From the NCBI RefSeq assembly GCF_022539665.2, contig NC_081338.1, forward strand, positions 8,048,446-8,112,445: a DNA stretch of 64,000 nt. Direction: 5' to 3'. Below are positions 46,375 through 55,947 of this stretch, one piece after another. Each line of letters opens with the position of its first letter. Position 1 is the stretch's first letter. Both the position numbers and the translations under genes were made by a program. The stretch is from Daphnia carinata (lineage: Eukaryota; Arthropoda; Branchiopoda; Diplostraca; Daphniidae). The notes below the pieces were generated by a model, which was given only the letters and a program-made list of their open reading frames with translations, was not told where the DNA came from and made no database searches.

Positions 46375-49300
46375 TTAGTAGGTCGGCGGGATTTGGATGT
46401 GTCGGACAATAGCGCCATTCTGCGGTGCTTGTTTGGTTGAATTCTCGTATTGCTCTGACTCGATTCGAAACAAAGAGATTCTGTTGCTTTTAGATTGATG
46501 TAGCCAATATAAGACTATTTGGCTGTCGGACCACAATATCATTTCGGTGTTAGACCAAGTGGTTTGAAAGCATTGAGAATTGAGGTTGCTATGCGAGTGC
46601 CAATTGTTGCTGCCATAAGTTCCATTTGCGGTAGGGTAAGGAGTCTTTGGTCCTTTTTCAAGGGGCAACTCGTGATTTGGAGAATGCAAAGGATTGTTGT
46701 GTCTTATTGCAAACATAGGCAATCGCTCCATATGCTTGTTGACTCGCATCCACGAAGATGTGTATTTCTGTGATGAGTCCTGTGGTGAGGTAGGTTCTTG
46801 AACTTCGGTATTCGATTTTTCGATGGCTTGCGTGATTCCATTCCACCGTTCCTGCATCTCTGGCGACAACGGATCATCCCACTGTAGTTTCAATTTCCAA
46901 ATTTCTTGAATCAGGATCCGTGCAGAGATTGTTAATGGTGAGATGAAACCCATCGGGTCGTAAACAGTTGAAATTTTACGAAGAACGATTCTTTTCGTTA
47001 CGGTTGTAGCATTTGGAGTGGTCAAGTAGAACTTCGGTAACATGAGTGTGTCATTTGATCGAGACCATCTTAACCCAAGGATTTTGATGAAGGAATTCTT
47101 GTCTCTTTCATCGTCGAGGTTGATTGTTGTTTGTACCGCTCTGTTGTTTGTTGCCCACTCTTGTAGTTTCAGGCCTGCTTGTTTCATAATGGCGTTTGCT
47201 TGATTGTAGTATTGATGAGCTTCCTTTTCTGTTTCGCATCCGGAAATTAAGTTGTCTACGTAAATGTTTTGATCCATGTCAATGGCGATTTTAGATGAGG
47301 ATTCTGCCAAGTGCTTTTTGATCACCGACAGCAAAATGAATGGCGAACTACTTGCTCCAAATGGTATTACTCGAAAACGATAGGTTTCGAACTCTGAATT
47401 TGGGTCCTTTCCATCCTTGATCCAAAAGAATCTGAGAAAATCTCGATCTGCTTCGTGTAGTAGTATCTGATGATACGCTTTCTCGATATCAGCGACGAGA
47501 CCGATGTTGTGTGTTCGAAAACGTAGAAGGATTTCTAACATGTTGTTTTGTAGAGAAGGTCCAACGTTCAAGCAATCATTTAAGCTGACACCCTTGTAAG
47601 TCTTGCAGGAGCAATCGTAAACAATTCTGAGAGGAGTTGTTGTTGATTCTTTGATTACTCCATGATGTGGTACGTAGTGACATCCGCTCTTGATGTTGAT
47701 TTCGTGATGCGGTACCTTTTCAATAAATTCGTTTGCCAGTTGTTGTTGGATAGTGGAATCATATAATTGTAAGTTGCTAGGCGTTTTCCCAAGTCGCTTT
47801 ATCATGCTACGAGTTCGGCGTTCGCATACGAATTGATTGGATGAGAGAGTAGGATGATCTGTCTTCCATGGCAGACGAGCTTGATATTTGTTTTGTTTGA
47901 ATTCGATGCAGTTGTTCTGATACTCACTGGTGATGTCCATGGCTTCTGTTTCTGGTTGAATACCCAGCATTTCTAGATCCCAAAGTCTCGAAATGTCAAA
48001 TTTTTCTTCCACGGACACGTTTAGCATTGCCGTTTGATCAGAGTTGTTTACGTGTAGGTTCGATACGCAACCAGATAAGAGATATCCGAGCTTCGAGCTT
48101 ACAGCTGTGGGGCCTTGCCCACGCACTATCTTGTCGCTAACGATGTCCCAATAATAATCTGCTCCTATGAGGATGTCGATTCGGAACTGAGATTCCATTG
48201 ATGCTGGATGTGCGAGTTGCAAATTTCGCAGATGAGGTAGGTTTCCGATTAAGGCCCTATGAGGGTCATCCAGTGGATCGACTATGTGATTGATGACGAT
48301 AGCTTGTATGTCAATGGGACAGCCATTGATGTCTCTGAATGATACTTGCACGACATCGTAGATTTCTGCATTAGATGAAGCAGCAGCGAAACCGACTAAC
48401 ACTAGATTTTCACGAAATAGCGTTTTGAGTTGTAGTTTCTTCGCGAGCTCCGTAGTGATGAACGATCGTTGTGCTCCTTTGTCGATTAGAACATTGCCTT
48501 TTAATGTGACACCTTTGGCTTGTATGGGCACAACTGCTGTTTCTAGCAAGACGAAAGATTGTGATGCAAAGGAATTGCGAGATCCGTTTGCAGTTAGGGC
48601 CACGGTTGTGGGATTTGAAGATAAAATGGTAGTGTTTGTTTCAACCCTTGGTCTCGTAGATGAATTTGTGTAATTACCGTGTCGGCTGTTTGAATGTAAA
48701 CTAGTGTGATGAGCCTTTTGACATATGCGGCACCGAAATTTGGATGGACACTCGTTGTTTGTTGACTGTTGGGATCGTAGACAGTTAAAACATAGATGTT
48801 TACCACGAGCGATAGTGTATCTTTCCTCGGTTGTGACTACATTATTACAGTCTGTGGGAAAATGGTTTCCTGTACAGTAGGCGCAATGCTTAATTCGTTT
48901 TCGTTCGGTTTCCACTCGCGATGTTTTTGTAAACATGACACCGGCTTGCTTGTTCGATTCTGAATGTTTAATGATGGAATGATCTGTTGAGTCTTCTAAA
49001 ATTTCAATTTCTTTTTTCATGGCATTCCTTAGTTCTTCCAATGTCCATTCGATCGCGCCGTGTTGTCTTGCTAAGTTGCGACGTAGATCTGCGGTTAACT
49101 TATCCAGTAAGATGCAAACGAGCAAATCACCATACGAATCCATTCCTTTCCCTAGTGCTTCAAGTCCGCGTATGTTTGCCTCTAGATTATCCACGAATCG
49201 TCTCAAACTTGTCTTGTCCAATCCCGGTTTCGGTAGAGATAAAAGCGCGCATGTGAGCCATGATGATCTTGTGCGGTTGTCCGAAACGCTCTTTAACAGA

Positions 49301-49461
49301 TCTACAGCCTTTGGATGGTTGGCGTTGTTAGGTGTGAGACCCATCAGTAGAGCTTTGGCTTCACCGGTCAAGCGAGAGTTTAGGAAATTAAACTTAGTAG
49401 CATCAGAGTATTTAGTTTTGTTATGGACTTCGACTTCAAATACGTCCAGAACGCACACCAT
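46375..49461 (-). CDS. BEL gag-pol ORF: gag C-part, knuckles, protease, reverse transcriptase
   Basis: A 1028-codon open frame, the longest in the window. In order: gag (NKTKYSDATKFNFLNSRLTG near the start), CCHC-like zinc motifs (HCAYCTGNHFPTDC; CFNCLRS; CRICQKAHHTSLH) at about residues 190-260, an aspartic protease with VLIDKGAQRSFITTELAKKL, then RT with PLRIVYDCS, GLVADIEKAYHQILL (motif A) and QNIYVDNLISG (motif C) around residues 590-750, and the start of RNase H. Catalytic details are unusual: D-K-G in the protease and YVDN in RT. A short stretch near residues 56-68 is out of register with the family, indicating two compensating frameshifts. RNase H continues in another frame. Confidence 0.9.
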   Translation of the reverse strand: MVCVLDVFEVEVHNKTKYSDATKFNFLNSRLTGEAKALLMGLTPNNANHPKAVDLLKSVSDNRTRSSWLTCALLSLPKPGLDKTSLRRFVDNLEANIRGLEALGKGMDSYGDLLVCILLDKLTADLRRNLARQHGAIEWTLEELRNAMKKEIEILEDSTDHSIIKHSESNKQAGVMFTKTSRVETERKRIKHCAYCTGNHFPTDCNNVVTTEERYTIARGKHLCFNCLRSQQSTNNECPSKFRCRICQKAHHTSLHSNSRHGNYTNSSTRPRVETNTTILSSNPTTVALTANGSRNSFASQSFVLLETAVVPIQAKGVTLKGNVLIDKGAQRSFITTELAKKLQLKTLFRENLVLVGFAAASSNAEIYDVVQVSFRDINGCPIDIQAIVINHIVDPLDDPHRALIGNLPHLRNLQLAHPASMESQFRIDILIGADYYWDIVSDKIVRGQGPTAVSSKLGYLLSGCVSNLHVNNSDQTAMLNVSVEEKFDISRLWDLEMLGIQPETEAMDITSEYQNNCIEFKQNKYQARLPWKTDHPTLSSNQFVCERRTRSMIKRLGKTPSNLQLYDSTIQQQLANEFIEKVPHHEINIKSGCHYVPHHGVIKESTTTPLRIVYDCSCKTYKGVSLNDCLNVGPSLQNNMLEILLRFRTHNIGLVADIEKAYHQILLHEADRDFLRFFWIKDGKDPNSEFETYRFRVIPFGASSSPFILLSVIKKHLAESSSKIAIDMDQNIYVDNLISGCETEKEAHQYYNQANAIMKQAGLKLQEWATNNRAVQTTINLDDERDKNSFIKILGLRWSRSNDTLMLPKFYLTTPNATTVTKRIVLRKISTVYDPMGFISPLTISARILIQEIWKLKLQWDDPLSPEMQERWNGITQAIEKSNTEVQEPTSPQDSSQKYTSSWMRVNKHMERLPMFAIRHNNPLHSPNHELPLEKGPKTPYPTANGTYGSNNWHSHSNLNSQCFQTTWSNTEMILWSDSQIVLYWLHQSKSNRISLFRIESEQYENSTKQAPQNGAIVRHIQIPPTY
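46658..46846 (-). pseudogene. BEL RNase H fragment in shifted frame
   Basis: The frame reads ITEIHIFVDASQQAYGAIAY, with the IFVDAS start of the Pao-type RNase H-like domain. It overlaps the long upstream ORF in another frame, marking a frameshift at about 46.75 kb. Confidence 0.85.
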
Positions 49462-49913
49462 TGTAAAATTGAACCATCAAACTCGGGCAAGTTAAATTTC
49501 GGCAGGTTGCTTGAATCAGGAACAGCTATTGTTGTAGCGATTGGCGCGTGGGGGGCCAAGGGAACTGTTACCGCGTTGAGGGCGATCTGATCGTCGATTG
49601 CTACCTTTCGCAGCTCTTCGAGTGCGTATTCACCTGCATCTAAGGCATCCTTGATAATGGAGTTGGCTGAACAAGAGTTATCAATTTCCGCCTCCAGCTC
49701 GTCTTCACCGATGGCTCCTTGAATTTCATCGTCCAACGCTTCAATAGTTTTGATTTTGTTGTGGAGATCCATCAATTTTCTATTCAGCTCGTGAATTTTG
49801 CGTTCTTTTTCCATGAGTCGATCGTCGATGATAGCTTGTATTTTCGGTAGTAATCTCGTGACAGCACCACGATTGCCTGCTCGCCTGCTGACGAGGGAAT
49901 TGATGGACGCCAT
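49380..49913 (-). CDS. BEL gag N-terminal part
   Basis: Starts at ATG 49913, the first ATG after the primer-binding-like site. It encodes about 150 residues of gag: a basic start, a coiled-coil-like stretch (MEKERKIHELNRKLMDLHNK) and the conserved LPKFNLPEFDGSILQWCAFW motif, before the frame is lost at about 49.46 kb. The next 3 kb ORF resumes gag in another frame with FEVEVHNKTKYSDA. The break is a frameshift inside gag. Confidence 0.88.
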   Translation of the reverse strand: MASINSLVSRRAGNRGAVTRLLPKIQAIIDDRLMEKERKIHELNRKLMDLHNKIKTIEALDDEIQGAIGEDELEAEIDNSCSANSIIKDALDAGEYALEELRKVAIDDQIALNAVTVPLAPHAPIATTIAVPDSSNLPKFNLPEFDGSILQWCAFWTYLKSKSITKLNTLMLLSLIS

Positions 49914-49932
49914 CTTATTACGTTTCGAAAAA

Positions 49933-49950
49933 ACTGGTTACGGCACCAAA
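49933..49950 (-). promoter_or_regulatory. BEL primer-binding-like site
   Basis: In element orientation TTTGGTGCCGTAACCAG follows the 5' LTR directly. A TGG start next to the LTR is expected for a tRNA primer-binding site (complement of CCA). Which tRNA is used was not determined. Confidence 0.6.
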
Positions 49951-49953
49951 TGT

Positions 49954-50331
49954 CGATAATTTGTGATCGACAGTGTGAATAAGACACTAAAACTTTCAGG
50001 TTCCTACGCTGTGTAATTTTCTGATTTTCACTTGGAATGAGATAGGTTAATGCACAGACACAAACTGAGTTGGGAGAGAGTGAGAGTTTGAGAGAGGGAG
50101 AATCGTCACCCGGTGATGGCCGATTCGTCAGACTAACTGACCATCAAACGGGTAGCAACTAACCGAGAAGAGAGAAACAAAAGAAGGGCGAGTTTGACCG
50201 CGTGGTTTTAGGGTGGCAAATAAGGGTGGACGCCAATTACGGGTGAAAGAATGGAAAGGGTGGAAAGATTGTGAAAGGGTTGAGAAGTAAAGGACGACAT
50301 AGTTGCGAAATATGGAAGATAATTTCTGACA
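49954..50331 (-). repeat. BEL 5' LTR
   Basis: A 378-base repeat of 44251-44631. The inner edge has three extra bases (ACA in element orientation, 49951-49953) that could belong to the LTR and are missing from the 3' copy. Outer edge is followed by the ATTACC target duplication. Confidence 0.95.
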
Positions 50332-50528
50332 ATTACCTTTGCCAGAGTCATAGAGACCTGGTTGCTCCATGCTGTGCTGTAAATGCCACAAGGGTCTAGG
50401 GATACTTGTGGTTGAAATCTCACTGATTTTGTGGGAGGAGCTGGCAGCGATAAAGAGCCATCTATTGAATAGATCTAGAGATATCCTGACATCCTGAAGC
50501 AAAATCATAAGGAGACGTTATACCTAAC

Positions 50529-50600
50529 CGATAGAGAGGTCTAATGCATAGCACCCCCGATTGCATTGCGGTCGACTGGAGTTCGAATCCAGTCGCAGCC
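50529..50600 (+). tRNA. tRNA-like sequence, degenerate (possible anticodon TGC)
   Basis: A perfect T-arm is present (stem CTGGA/TCCAG around loop GTTCGAA at 50576-50592), followed by an acceptor-like TCGCAGCC and a T-run (TTTTCTTTTC), as for a Pol III terminator. The upstream 45 bases could fold as a weak D-arm and an anticodon loop ATTGCAT, but the 5' acceptor strand does not pair. Probably a pseudogene or tRNA-derived repeat. Confidence 0.4.
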
Positions 50601-51288
50601 TTTTCTTTTCCCCTTTCCTAACGTATACTGGCAACACGCTGCTCTTGATTCCACTTTCCACTGTTTTTTCCACTCATTTCAATTGTGTATTAATCACCAA
50701 ACACTGGAAAGTGGAGCTTGGTTTGCGCTATTACGCCTCTCTGGCAATTTAGTTTTTTGCGCAGGAGGTATTGCGTGCTGACGTGCCGTTATTATAGTAG
50801 GCCATGCTTGAAAGACACGCTTGACTTAGCCATCCGACTACTCTAAGTACAAACCGCTGGAGTGGTGTTCTACGGATACTGATTCCATTTCAACTCCCCC
50901 CTCGTTTGGCGGGTCTGCTATGATTGACTGTAAAAATCTTGATTGGACATAGCTCATTGGTTGGGACCCTGCAGTACTCCACCAAAACCGCTAGGTTCGC
51001 TTTTCAACTGCCAGTATTTGACCACAAGTCAGCGCAGACCCTTATGGCATTTGTAGCACAGCGTGGCGCAAGCAGTTCTCTATGACTCTGCCCTTGCTTA
51101 CTTTTGTTTTCTTTTATTATTCCACCATGAAATCTCCTTGCATTTGCTTGTTTTTTTATGATAAACTCAACATTGCCAAACTTCCTTTATTGCCCCTAAC
51201 GACGTCTGCATCTAGGAACATATTTATTTGTTTATTTTGTCTTGTTTTTGTTTTATTTAATTCTGAGCAATTATGAATATTAATCCAA

Positions 51289-51316
51289 AATAAAAGTTCG
51301 TTTAAAAAAAAAAAAA
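51289..51316 (+). repeat. Poly(A) tail of a retroposed sequence
   Basis: AATAAA at 51289-51294 is followed 10 bases later by A13, and the sequence then enters a tRNA-Ala that lacks its 5' end. This is the signature of a polyadenylated retroposon inserted into the tRNA. The body (about 50.6-51.3 kb) shows no protein I recognise. Confidence 0.7.
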
Positions 51317-51319
51317 GAT

Positions 51320-51375
51320 GTTAGAGCGCTCGCTTAGCATGCGAGAATTACGGGGATCGATACACTGGATCTCCA
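51320..51375 (+). tRNA. tRNA-Ala (AGC) pseudogene, 5' end missing
   Basis: TTAGAGCGCTCGCTTAGCAT with anticodon loop TTAGCAT (AGC), followed by a variable region, ACGGGGATCGATAC and GGATCTCCA. The first about 19 bases of the tRNA are replaced by a poly(A) tail. The downstream spacer is the same as that after the tRNA-Ala at 61404. Confidence 0.8.
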
Positions 51376-51627
51376 GCACTTTCACACATGTTTAAATGAA
51401 GATTTCTCAGTTATTAGGCGAATGTTGGCAATGGTGAAGGATATAGGCAAGCTTGATTAAACTGTAATTGTTGAAAGTTGATACTTTTCCTCACAAATGT
51501 TTCGGCAATGGCATCACATCGATGATACACGATTTTGCCACACCTATACCTGCCAAAAGAGAGAATTTCGCTTTTAAATCTGCATAAATCAAAAAGGGCA
51601 CTAAACACTACTCGTAGATTGGTAAGG

Positions 51628-51675
51628 TTCCCATACCGGGAATCGAACCCGAGCCTCCTGGGTGAAAGCCAGGTA
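51628..51675 (-). tRNA. tRNA-Glu (TTC) 3' part, split by transposon
   Basis: The reverse complement of a canonical tRNA-Glu from the 3' end through the T-arm (GAATCGAACCC) and the anticodon loop (anticodon TTC) up to GGTA. It stops exactly at a TA where the pogo/Tigger element begins. The remaining 5' part is found at 55322-55342 on the other side of the element. Confidence 0.85.
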
Positions 51676-54600
51676 CAGCAGCGGTCCACAAAGTGGGACA
51701 TGCAGTGCAAGGGGACACCCTTCCCAGTTTGCAGGTCCCCATATGAATACATGGATAAGGTTAGGTGAACAAAATGTACGCTACTCCAAACATATGAGTT
51801 TCTGAACAAATTCAATAGATTGTATTGGCTACAGCTTTTACTTTTTATTATCTATTTTTTACGTAAACTTTTGTATAATTGAATGCAAAATACATAATGA
51901 ATAGTAGCTATTTTAAACTTTTATAGCAGATTTATAAAAGTAAAATTATTTAAAAAAGAAAATAAAAAGAGTTCTTTTAAGTAATCAGTTTGTAGAATAG
52001 TCAGGAATAGTGGAATCACAGTAAGTTGCTATTCTCGAAAGAAGCAGACAAGACACTGTTGTATCACTACTGGCGAAAACACGACTAGAAGATCAATAAG
52101 CTTTTTCAATATGCAACACGTAATACTCCCGCATGCTAACTAATTGTTATTTCTATGGAAGTTCGACAGATTTAGATAGATAGAGATGGTTCTGGGTATG
52201 TAGTTTCTCAGTGATAAATGCATCTGGGTTTTAAAAGTGAAACACAATTTTAGATAACACTATGTTATAAAACATGCAAGATGTATAATAACTACAACAG
52301 TAAATAGACTTAAGTGCAAAATAAGGTTTCTGAATTGTAGTAAAATAAAAATTACAATGTTATTTGAAATTTACTTTCAATTTCGCTTCGCATTTGAAGA
52401 TACGACCGACGGGGGATGTCAATTAAAATAGAATTACCAGATTCCATGGCAACTTGTAGCATATCTATTGTTGAGCTCATGATTCGATCTATGTCTCTTC
52501 TATTCGAAGAGGTGCAAGTAGAAACATTTGAATCACAGCCGATATCCATCGGTATTTCCCCTTGACGGAAATTGTGAAAGCTGTCAGATGATTCAGACAA
52601 TGAGGCTAATGACCCTTTAGTGGCAGAATCACTCGTTGCGTCTAATATTACAACCCGCTCTTCTGCGGCAATAATATCAGGATCACTCTCTAAATATAAC
52701 CCTCTTTTCACGATATCTTGTTATTCTTCTGCACTTGCATCGACTGTCGTTGAGAGACCCAATGAATCAGCCATTTGCCCACGAACAACCAGTCCTATAA
52801 AAATTTTTTTCGCTTAGTGAAATTGAAAAAATGGCGGAAAATTTTGTTGCGTTCTAGTTGCTTGCAGATTTCACTGGCGGCATCTGACTGAATCTTTCGA
52901 TGAATATCTGCTCTTACGTCAGCGGATGCCATAGAACTTATTGTAGTAGTAGTTGTTGTAGTAGGCAGACATCGAGCTCTTTTCCAGCACCCAGAGATAG
53001 TTGTTTGCGACAGTTCTTCCCAGCAACACTTGATCAATATTGCCGCATCTAAAATATGGACAGGTAGCCCATATTTCAAACCCTTCTATCTATTTGCCAC
53101 TGTCGCTGCTTCAGCTTGCAGGCTTTCAAAATTATCGGTCGCACTGATAAGCTCTTCCAACATTCGGGTTTTATATCGAATCATACTGACTGAAATAATT
53201 CCTTGATATAGGGGCTGATAAATTGGTGTAGTATTGGGTGGAAAAAAATATATTATCTTGTCCATCTGAGTCGATGCAGGTTTTGTCACGTCCGGAGCAG
53301 GAGTCCATGAGCAGGGCTACTTTCTCTTTGTTAAACCTGCGAATACATGGTAGAAAAATATTTCTCCACCGATCCCTGTAGCGCTCTTTATCAACCCAGC
53401 CCTTTGGTTGATCAGTGTAAGGCAGCGGACTTGCAGCATTTCGAAAACAATGTGGCTTTTTTGATGTTCCTATCAACCAGGGATCTATTTTGCATGATCC
53501 CATAGCATTGACGCATAATACAATGGTCAACCTATCCTAAGCTTTCATTGCTTTCGTCCCTTTACCTATATGGCGTACGTCGCCATTTTCTATTATATAA
53601 CTTCTGTTTGGCGTGCAGCGGAAAAATAAACAGTTTCATCCATATTAAATATATTACCTTCTTCGTATCCTCCATCAGCTAGTTGTTTCCGCATCTTGTT
53701 CATAAGTTTTTCAGCTTCGCCTATGTTGACATCACCTGCCTCTCCATGTAAGCGCACAATTTTTCCAATTTCATTCCGCCATAGCCAGTTACGGAATCAA
53801 CCATCAGACACTACAAAATTCTTAATATGTAGATACGCTGCAACACGTTTCGCACGAGATTGGAGAATGGCATGCGTGACAGGTAGAGGTTTCCATCTTC
53901 CGGTTTGGATGTGTTATGTTGATGAACCATTCGTATACTTGCTGGTCGATTTCAGAAAACTTCGCTCTTGTTTCGGAGACTTTATACTTCAACGTCAAGG
54001 AACGATCCGCCTTAATGTTCTTCAACTTTTCACTCTTACCCTTCATCCGTGCAACAGACGACTTCGAAAAACTGAACGCGCGCGCTGCATCTGCCTGCGA
54101 CTTACCGTTCTCAATCTGCTCAATAACTTTTAGTTGATCGCCTAACGAAATACGTTGATGACGTTTTCGGTTTTTAAAACTATCACATCCCTTATTTTCT
54201 TTTTGAACGTTTTCGACATTGTTTCAATATACTAGGAATCAGAGAACAAGTGGCTAGTGTAAAGCATCTTCCCGTGTGGGAAGACTGACTTTAGTGTATT
54301 AAGACAATAGGAAATAATAACGAGCTCGGAGGCGTATTTCCCACAACGATGGATTTATTATTCTAATTTAAGCATACTACAAGAATCAAGAACATATAAA
54401 GAAATAAAGATACAGTAGGGAAACTAAAGAGAGAAAGAGAGATAATTATAACCAAGTCTTACTGTGATAACACGAGTAGGTAACGGAAAGAAAATGACAC
54501 GGGAGCGAACGAGATAACCTCACGCTCACGAAATCAAAACACAAACAAGTAGATGGAACAAGTGTTAAGAAAAGGACAAATGCACTGTCCAAGAATAACT

Positions 54601-55319
54601 AAGTTCAGCAAATTAAATCAATTTCGGCAAATAAGTTCACGCTAAAGAGTACAGTTTGCTACGCAGTACTACTAACCAAAGATAAGCGCAACAAGAATAA
54701 ATTCAGGCGACTACTTTACTCAGATGCAAGTTCTTGTCAGATCTTTCTCATCTTTTGGGTTCACGATTAAACTTTGCATATTGGTAAATTGGCACGATTG
54801 GGAGGTGCTTGTAGACTTCACGCCTGCAGCCAATCAAGGGATAAGTCCAGCGTGGCGTGATATTGGTGACGTACCGACTGCCTGAGTCAGCTAAAAAGTG
54901 TTAATTTGAGTCCCCCTTGTTGCGTACATGGTGTTGCAATTGACATGTTTTATACTAATTAATTATTAAAGATACTACAGAAAAGGAATATAGTTGAAGA
55001 CGTATATTGGCTTCGTTACACTAGGTACAAAGACTAAAGCAAACTGAATAAATTCGTAAAATAGGAATATTTTTGCCAAAAATTTTAGTCTATTTTTAGA
55101 AACATTTTTTAACCAGATATTGTTATAGTTGTTAAGCTATCTAAACAAGCTCCGGCACTACGAAACGTCAGAATTGTTTCAAACATTGCGTAGTTTCAAA
55201 CCTATCGTGCTTTGGTGGCGTTGCCTAGACACTGAGGGCTCATTTCCGTGCAAGCACCGCCCTTTACCAGTTTGCAGGAATTCCCACTTCCCAGGCCTCA
55301 ACTTTGTGGACCGCTACTA
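51676..55319 (-). mobile_element. pogo/Tigger-like DNA transposon inserted in tRNA-Glu
   Basis: A 3.64 kb element bounded by terminal inverted repeats: CAGCAGCGGTCCACAAAGT at the left end, and at the right end the complement of TAGTAGCGGTCCACAAAGT, 17 of 19 matching. It is flanked by TA on both sides, the target duplication of the Tc1/mariner/pogo superfamily. It carries a decayed transposase on the minus strand (52352-54219). Both ends abut the two halves of one tRNA-Glu gene, which proves the borders independently. A CCAGTTTGCAGG motif recurs in subterminal position at both ends. Confidence 0.9.
52352..54219 (-). pseudogene. pogo/Tigger-family transposase (CENP-B/jerky-like), decayed
   Basis: From ATG 54219 the minus strand encodes, in several frames: a psq-type helix-turn-helix (GDQLKVIEQIENGKSQADAA, about 54.07-54.15 kb), a CENP-B-type DNA-binding part (KFSEIDQQVYEWFIN), then the DDE domain with NIFNMDETVYF (first Asp, about 53.63 kb), LCVNAMGSCKIDPWLIGTSK, LLMDSCSGRDKT (second Asp) and FPPNTTPIYQPLYQG, and a C-terminal tail (KCCWEELSQTTISGCWKRAR) to the stop at 52352. 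The third catalytic residue, normally Asp in QPLDQG, reads Tyr. Frameshifts and stops occur at several points. It is inactive. Confidence 0.88.
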
Positions 55320-55321
55320 TA

Positions 55322-55342
55322 TCTTAGTCACTAGACCATTGA
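55322..55342 (-). tRNA. tRNA-Glu 5' part, other side of the transposon
   Basis: The minus strand reads TGGTCTAGTGACTAAGA, the D-arm of tRNA-Glu (canonical TGGTCTAGTGGCTAGGATA). With the TA at 55320-55321 it continues precisely from the 3' part ending at 51675. The acceptor end is eroded and runs into the tRNA-Phe remnant. Confidence 0.75.
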
Positions 55343-55343
55343 T

Positions 55344-55414
55344 TGCCGAAATCCGGGATCGAGCCAGGGACCTTTAGATCTAGTCTAACGGTTTCCCAAC
55401 TGAGCTATTTCGGC
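55344..55414 (-). tRNA. tRNA-Phe pseudogene
   Basis: The minus strand has GCCGAAATAGCTCAGTTGGG at the 5' end and a matching TTCGGCA acceptor, with a T-arm GGCTCGATCCC. The anticodon arm reads TTAGACTAGATCTAAAG where a functional tRNA-Phe has two more bases including the GAA anticodon. The deletion removes the anticodon, so this is a pseudogene. Confidence 0.8.
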
Positions 55415-55586
55415 ACAAACAATATTTTCCAAATCTTGTAGATTGCAGCACATGAAAGTGTTCTTGTCACAGCAATTCCAATAGCCATGGTTTCGGCTTA
55501 GTTCACGAGCGTCCAGACATGAATCCTGCCTTACTAGGGACAGGAGATTGTTGTTCTAAGTTAGTTGACGTTGAAATGTTGGACGT

Positions 55587-55917
55587 GGCTCATTGGACGA
55601 GTAGCGTCATTCAGGCAGAGAGGTTTTTTTCTGGAGCTATCTGTTTCTCGCTTGTTGTTTTCCCATTCTTTCTTCGTTCTTTATGGTCGTTTCCCGCCGT
55701 AGAATATCTGACATTCTTGAGATAGCCGTCCCTTCCATAACGCATTCCCGGCAGCCGAGAGAGGCCTTGTTCATACTGTATGATGCAGGCCCACCTTTCG
55801 TTATTTCCGCATAGTTTAAAAACTTGCCAGGACAAATCAAGCATTTTCAGCTCTGGCTTGTCGTCGCTCTAATATTGCGGGGTGCGTGAGGTCCCCGGTT
55901 CACTTCCCGGATGAGCC
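55587..55917 (+). tRNA. tRNA-Pro pseudogene, 5' and 3' halves 266 bp apart
   Basis: 55587-55612 is a tRNA-Pro 5' half (GGCTCATTGGACGAGTAG) and 55879-55917 a tRNA-Pro 3' half (GGTGCGTGAGGTCCCCGGTT, then CACTTCCCGGATGAGCC). The intervening sequence contains a block (55722-55865) that also lies upstream of the tRNA-Pro at 61303, so this is more likely two tandem units fused by deletion than one gene with an insertion. Confidence 0.7.
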
Positions 55918-55947
55918 TACATTAAATGTGATTCTTGATGAAGACAC

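Larger units (their letters stand above)
44251..50331 (-). mobile_element. Structurally complete BEL/Pao LTR retrotransposon
   Basis: About 6.08 kb on the minus strand: two near-identical LTRs of roughly 380 bases, a primer-binding-like site next to the 5' LTR, gag, protease, RT, RNase H, integrase, DUF5641, a purine-rich tract at the 3' LTR, and a 6-bp target duplication. LTR identity is very high (differences seen only in a GA-rich stretch and one G-run length), so insertion was recent. The coding region is nevertheless broken into several frames. It sits at the 3' side of the LINE copy. Family knowledge: BEL/Pao elements replicate through virus-like particles using a single Gag-Pol polyprotein. 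Confidence 0.95.

Noticed and set aside
55613-55878. Reading the gap in tRNA-Pro at 55.6-55.9 kb as a tRNA intron
   Set aside because: At 266 bases it is far too long for a tRNA intron, and part of it matches sequence upstream of the other tRNA-Pro unit, pointing to fused repeat units.
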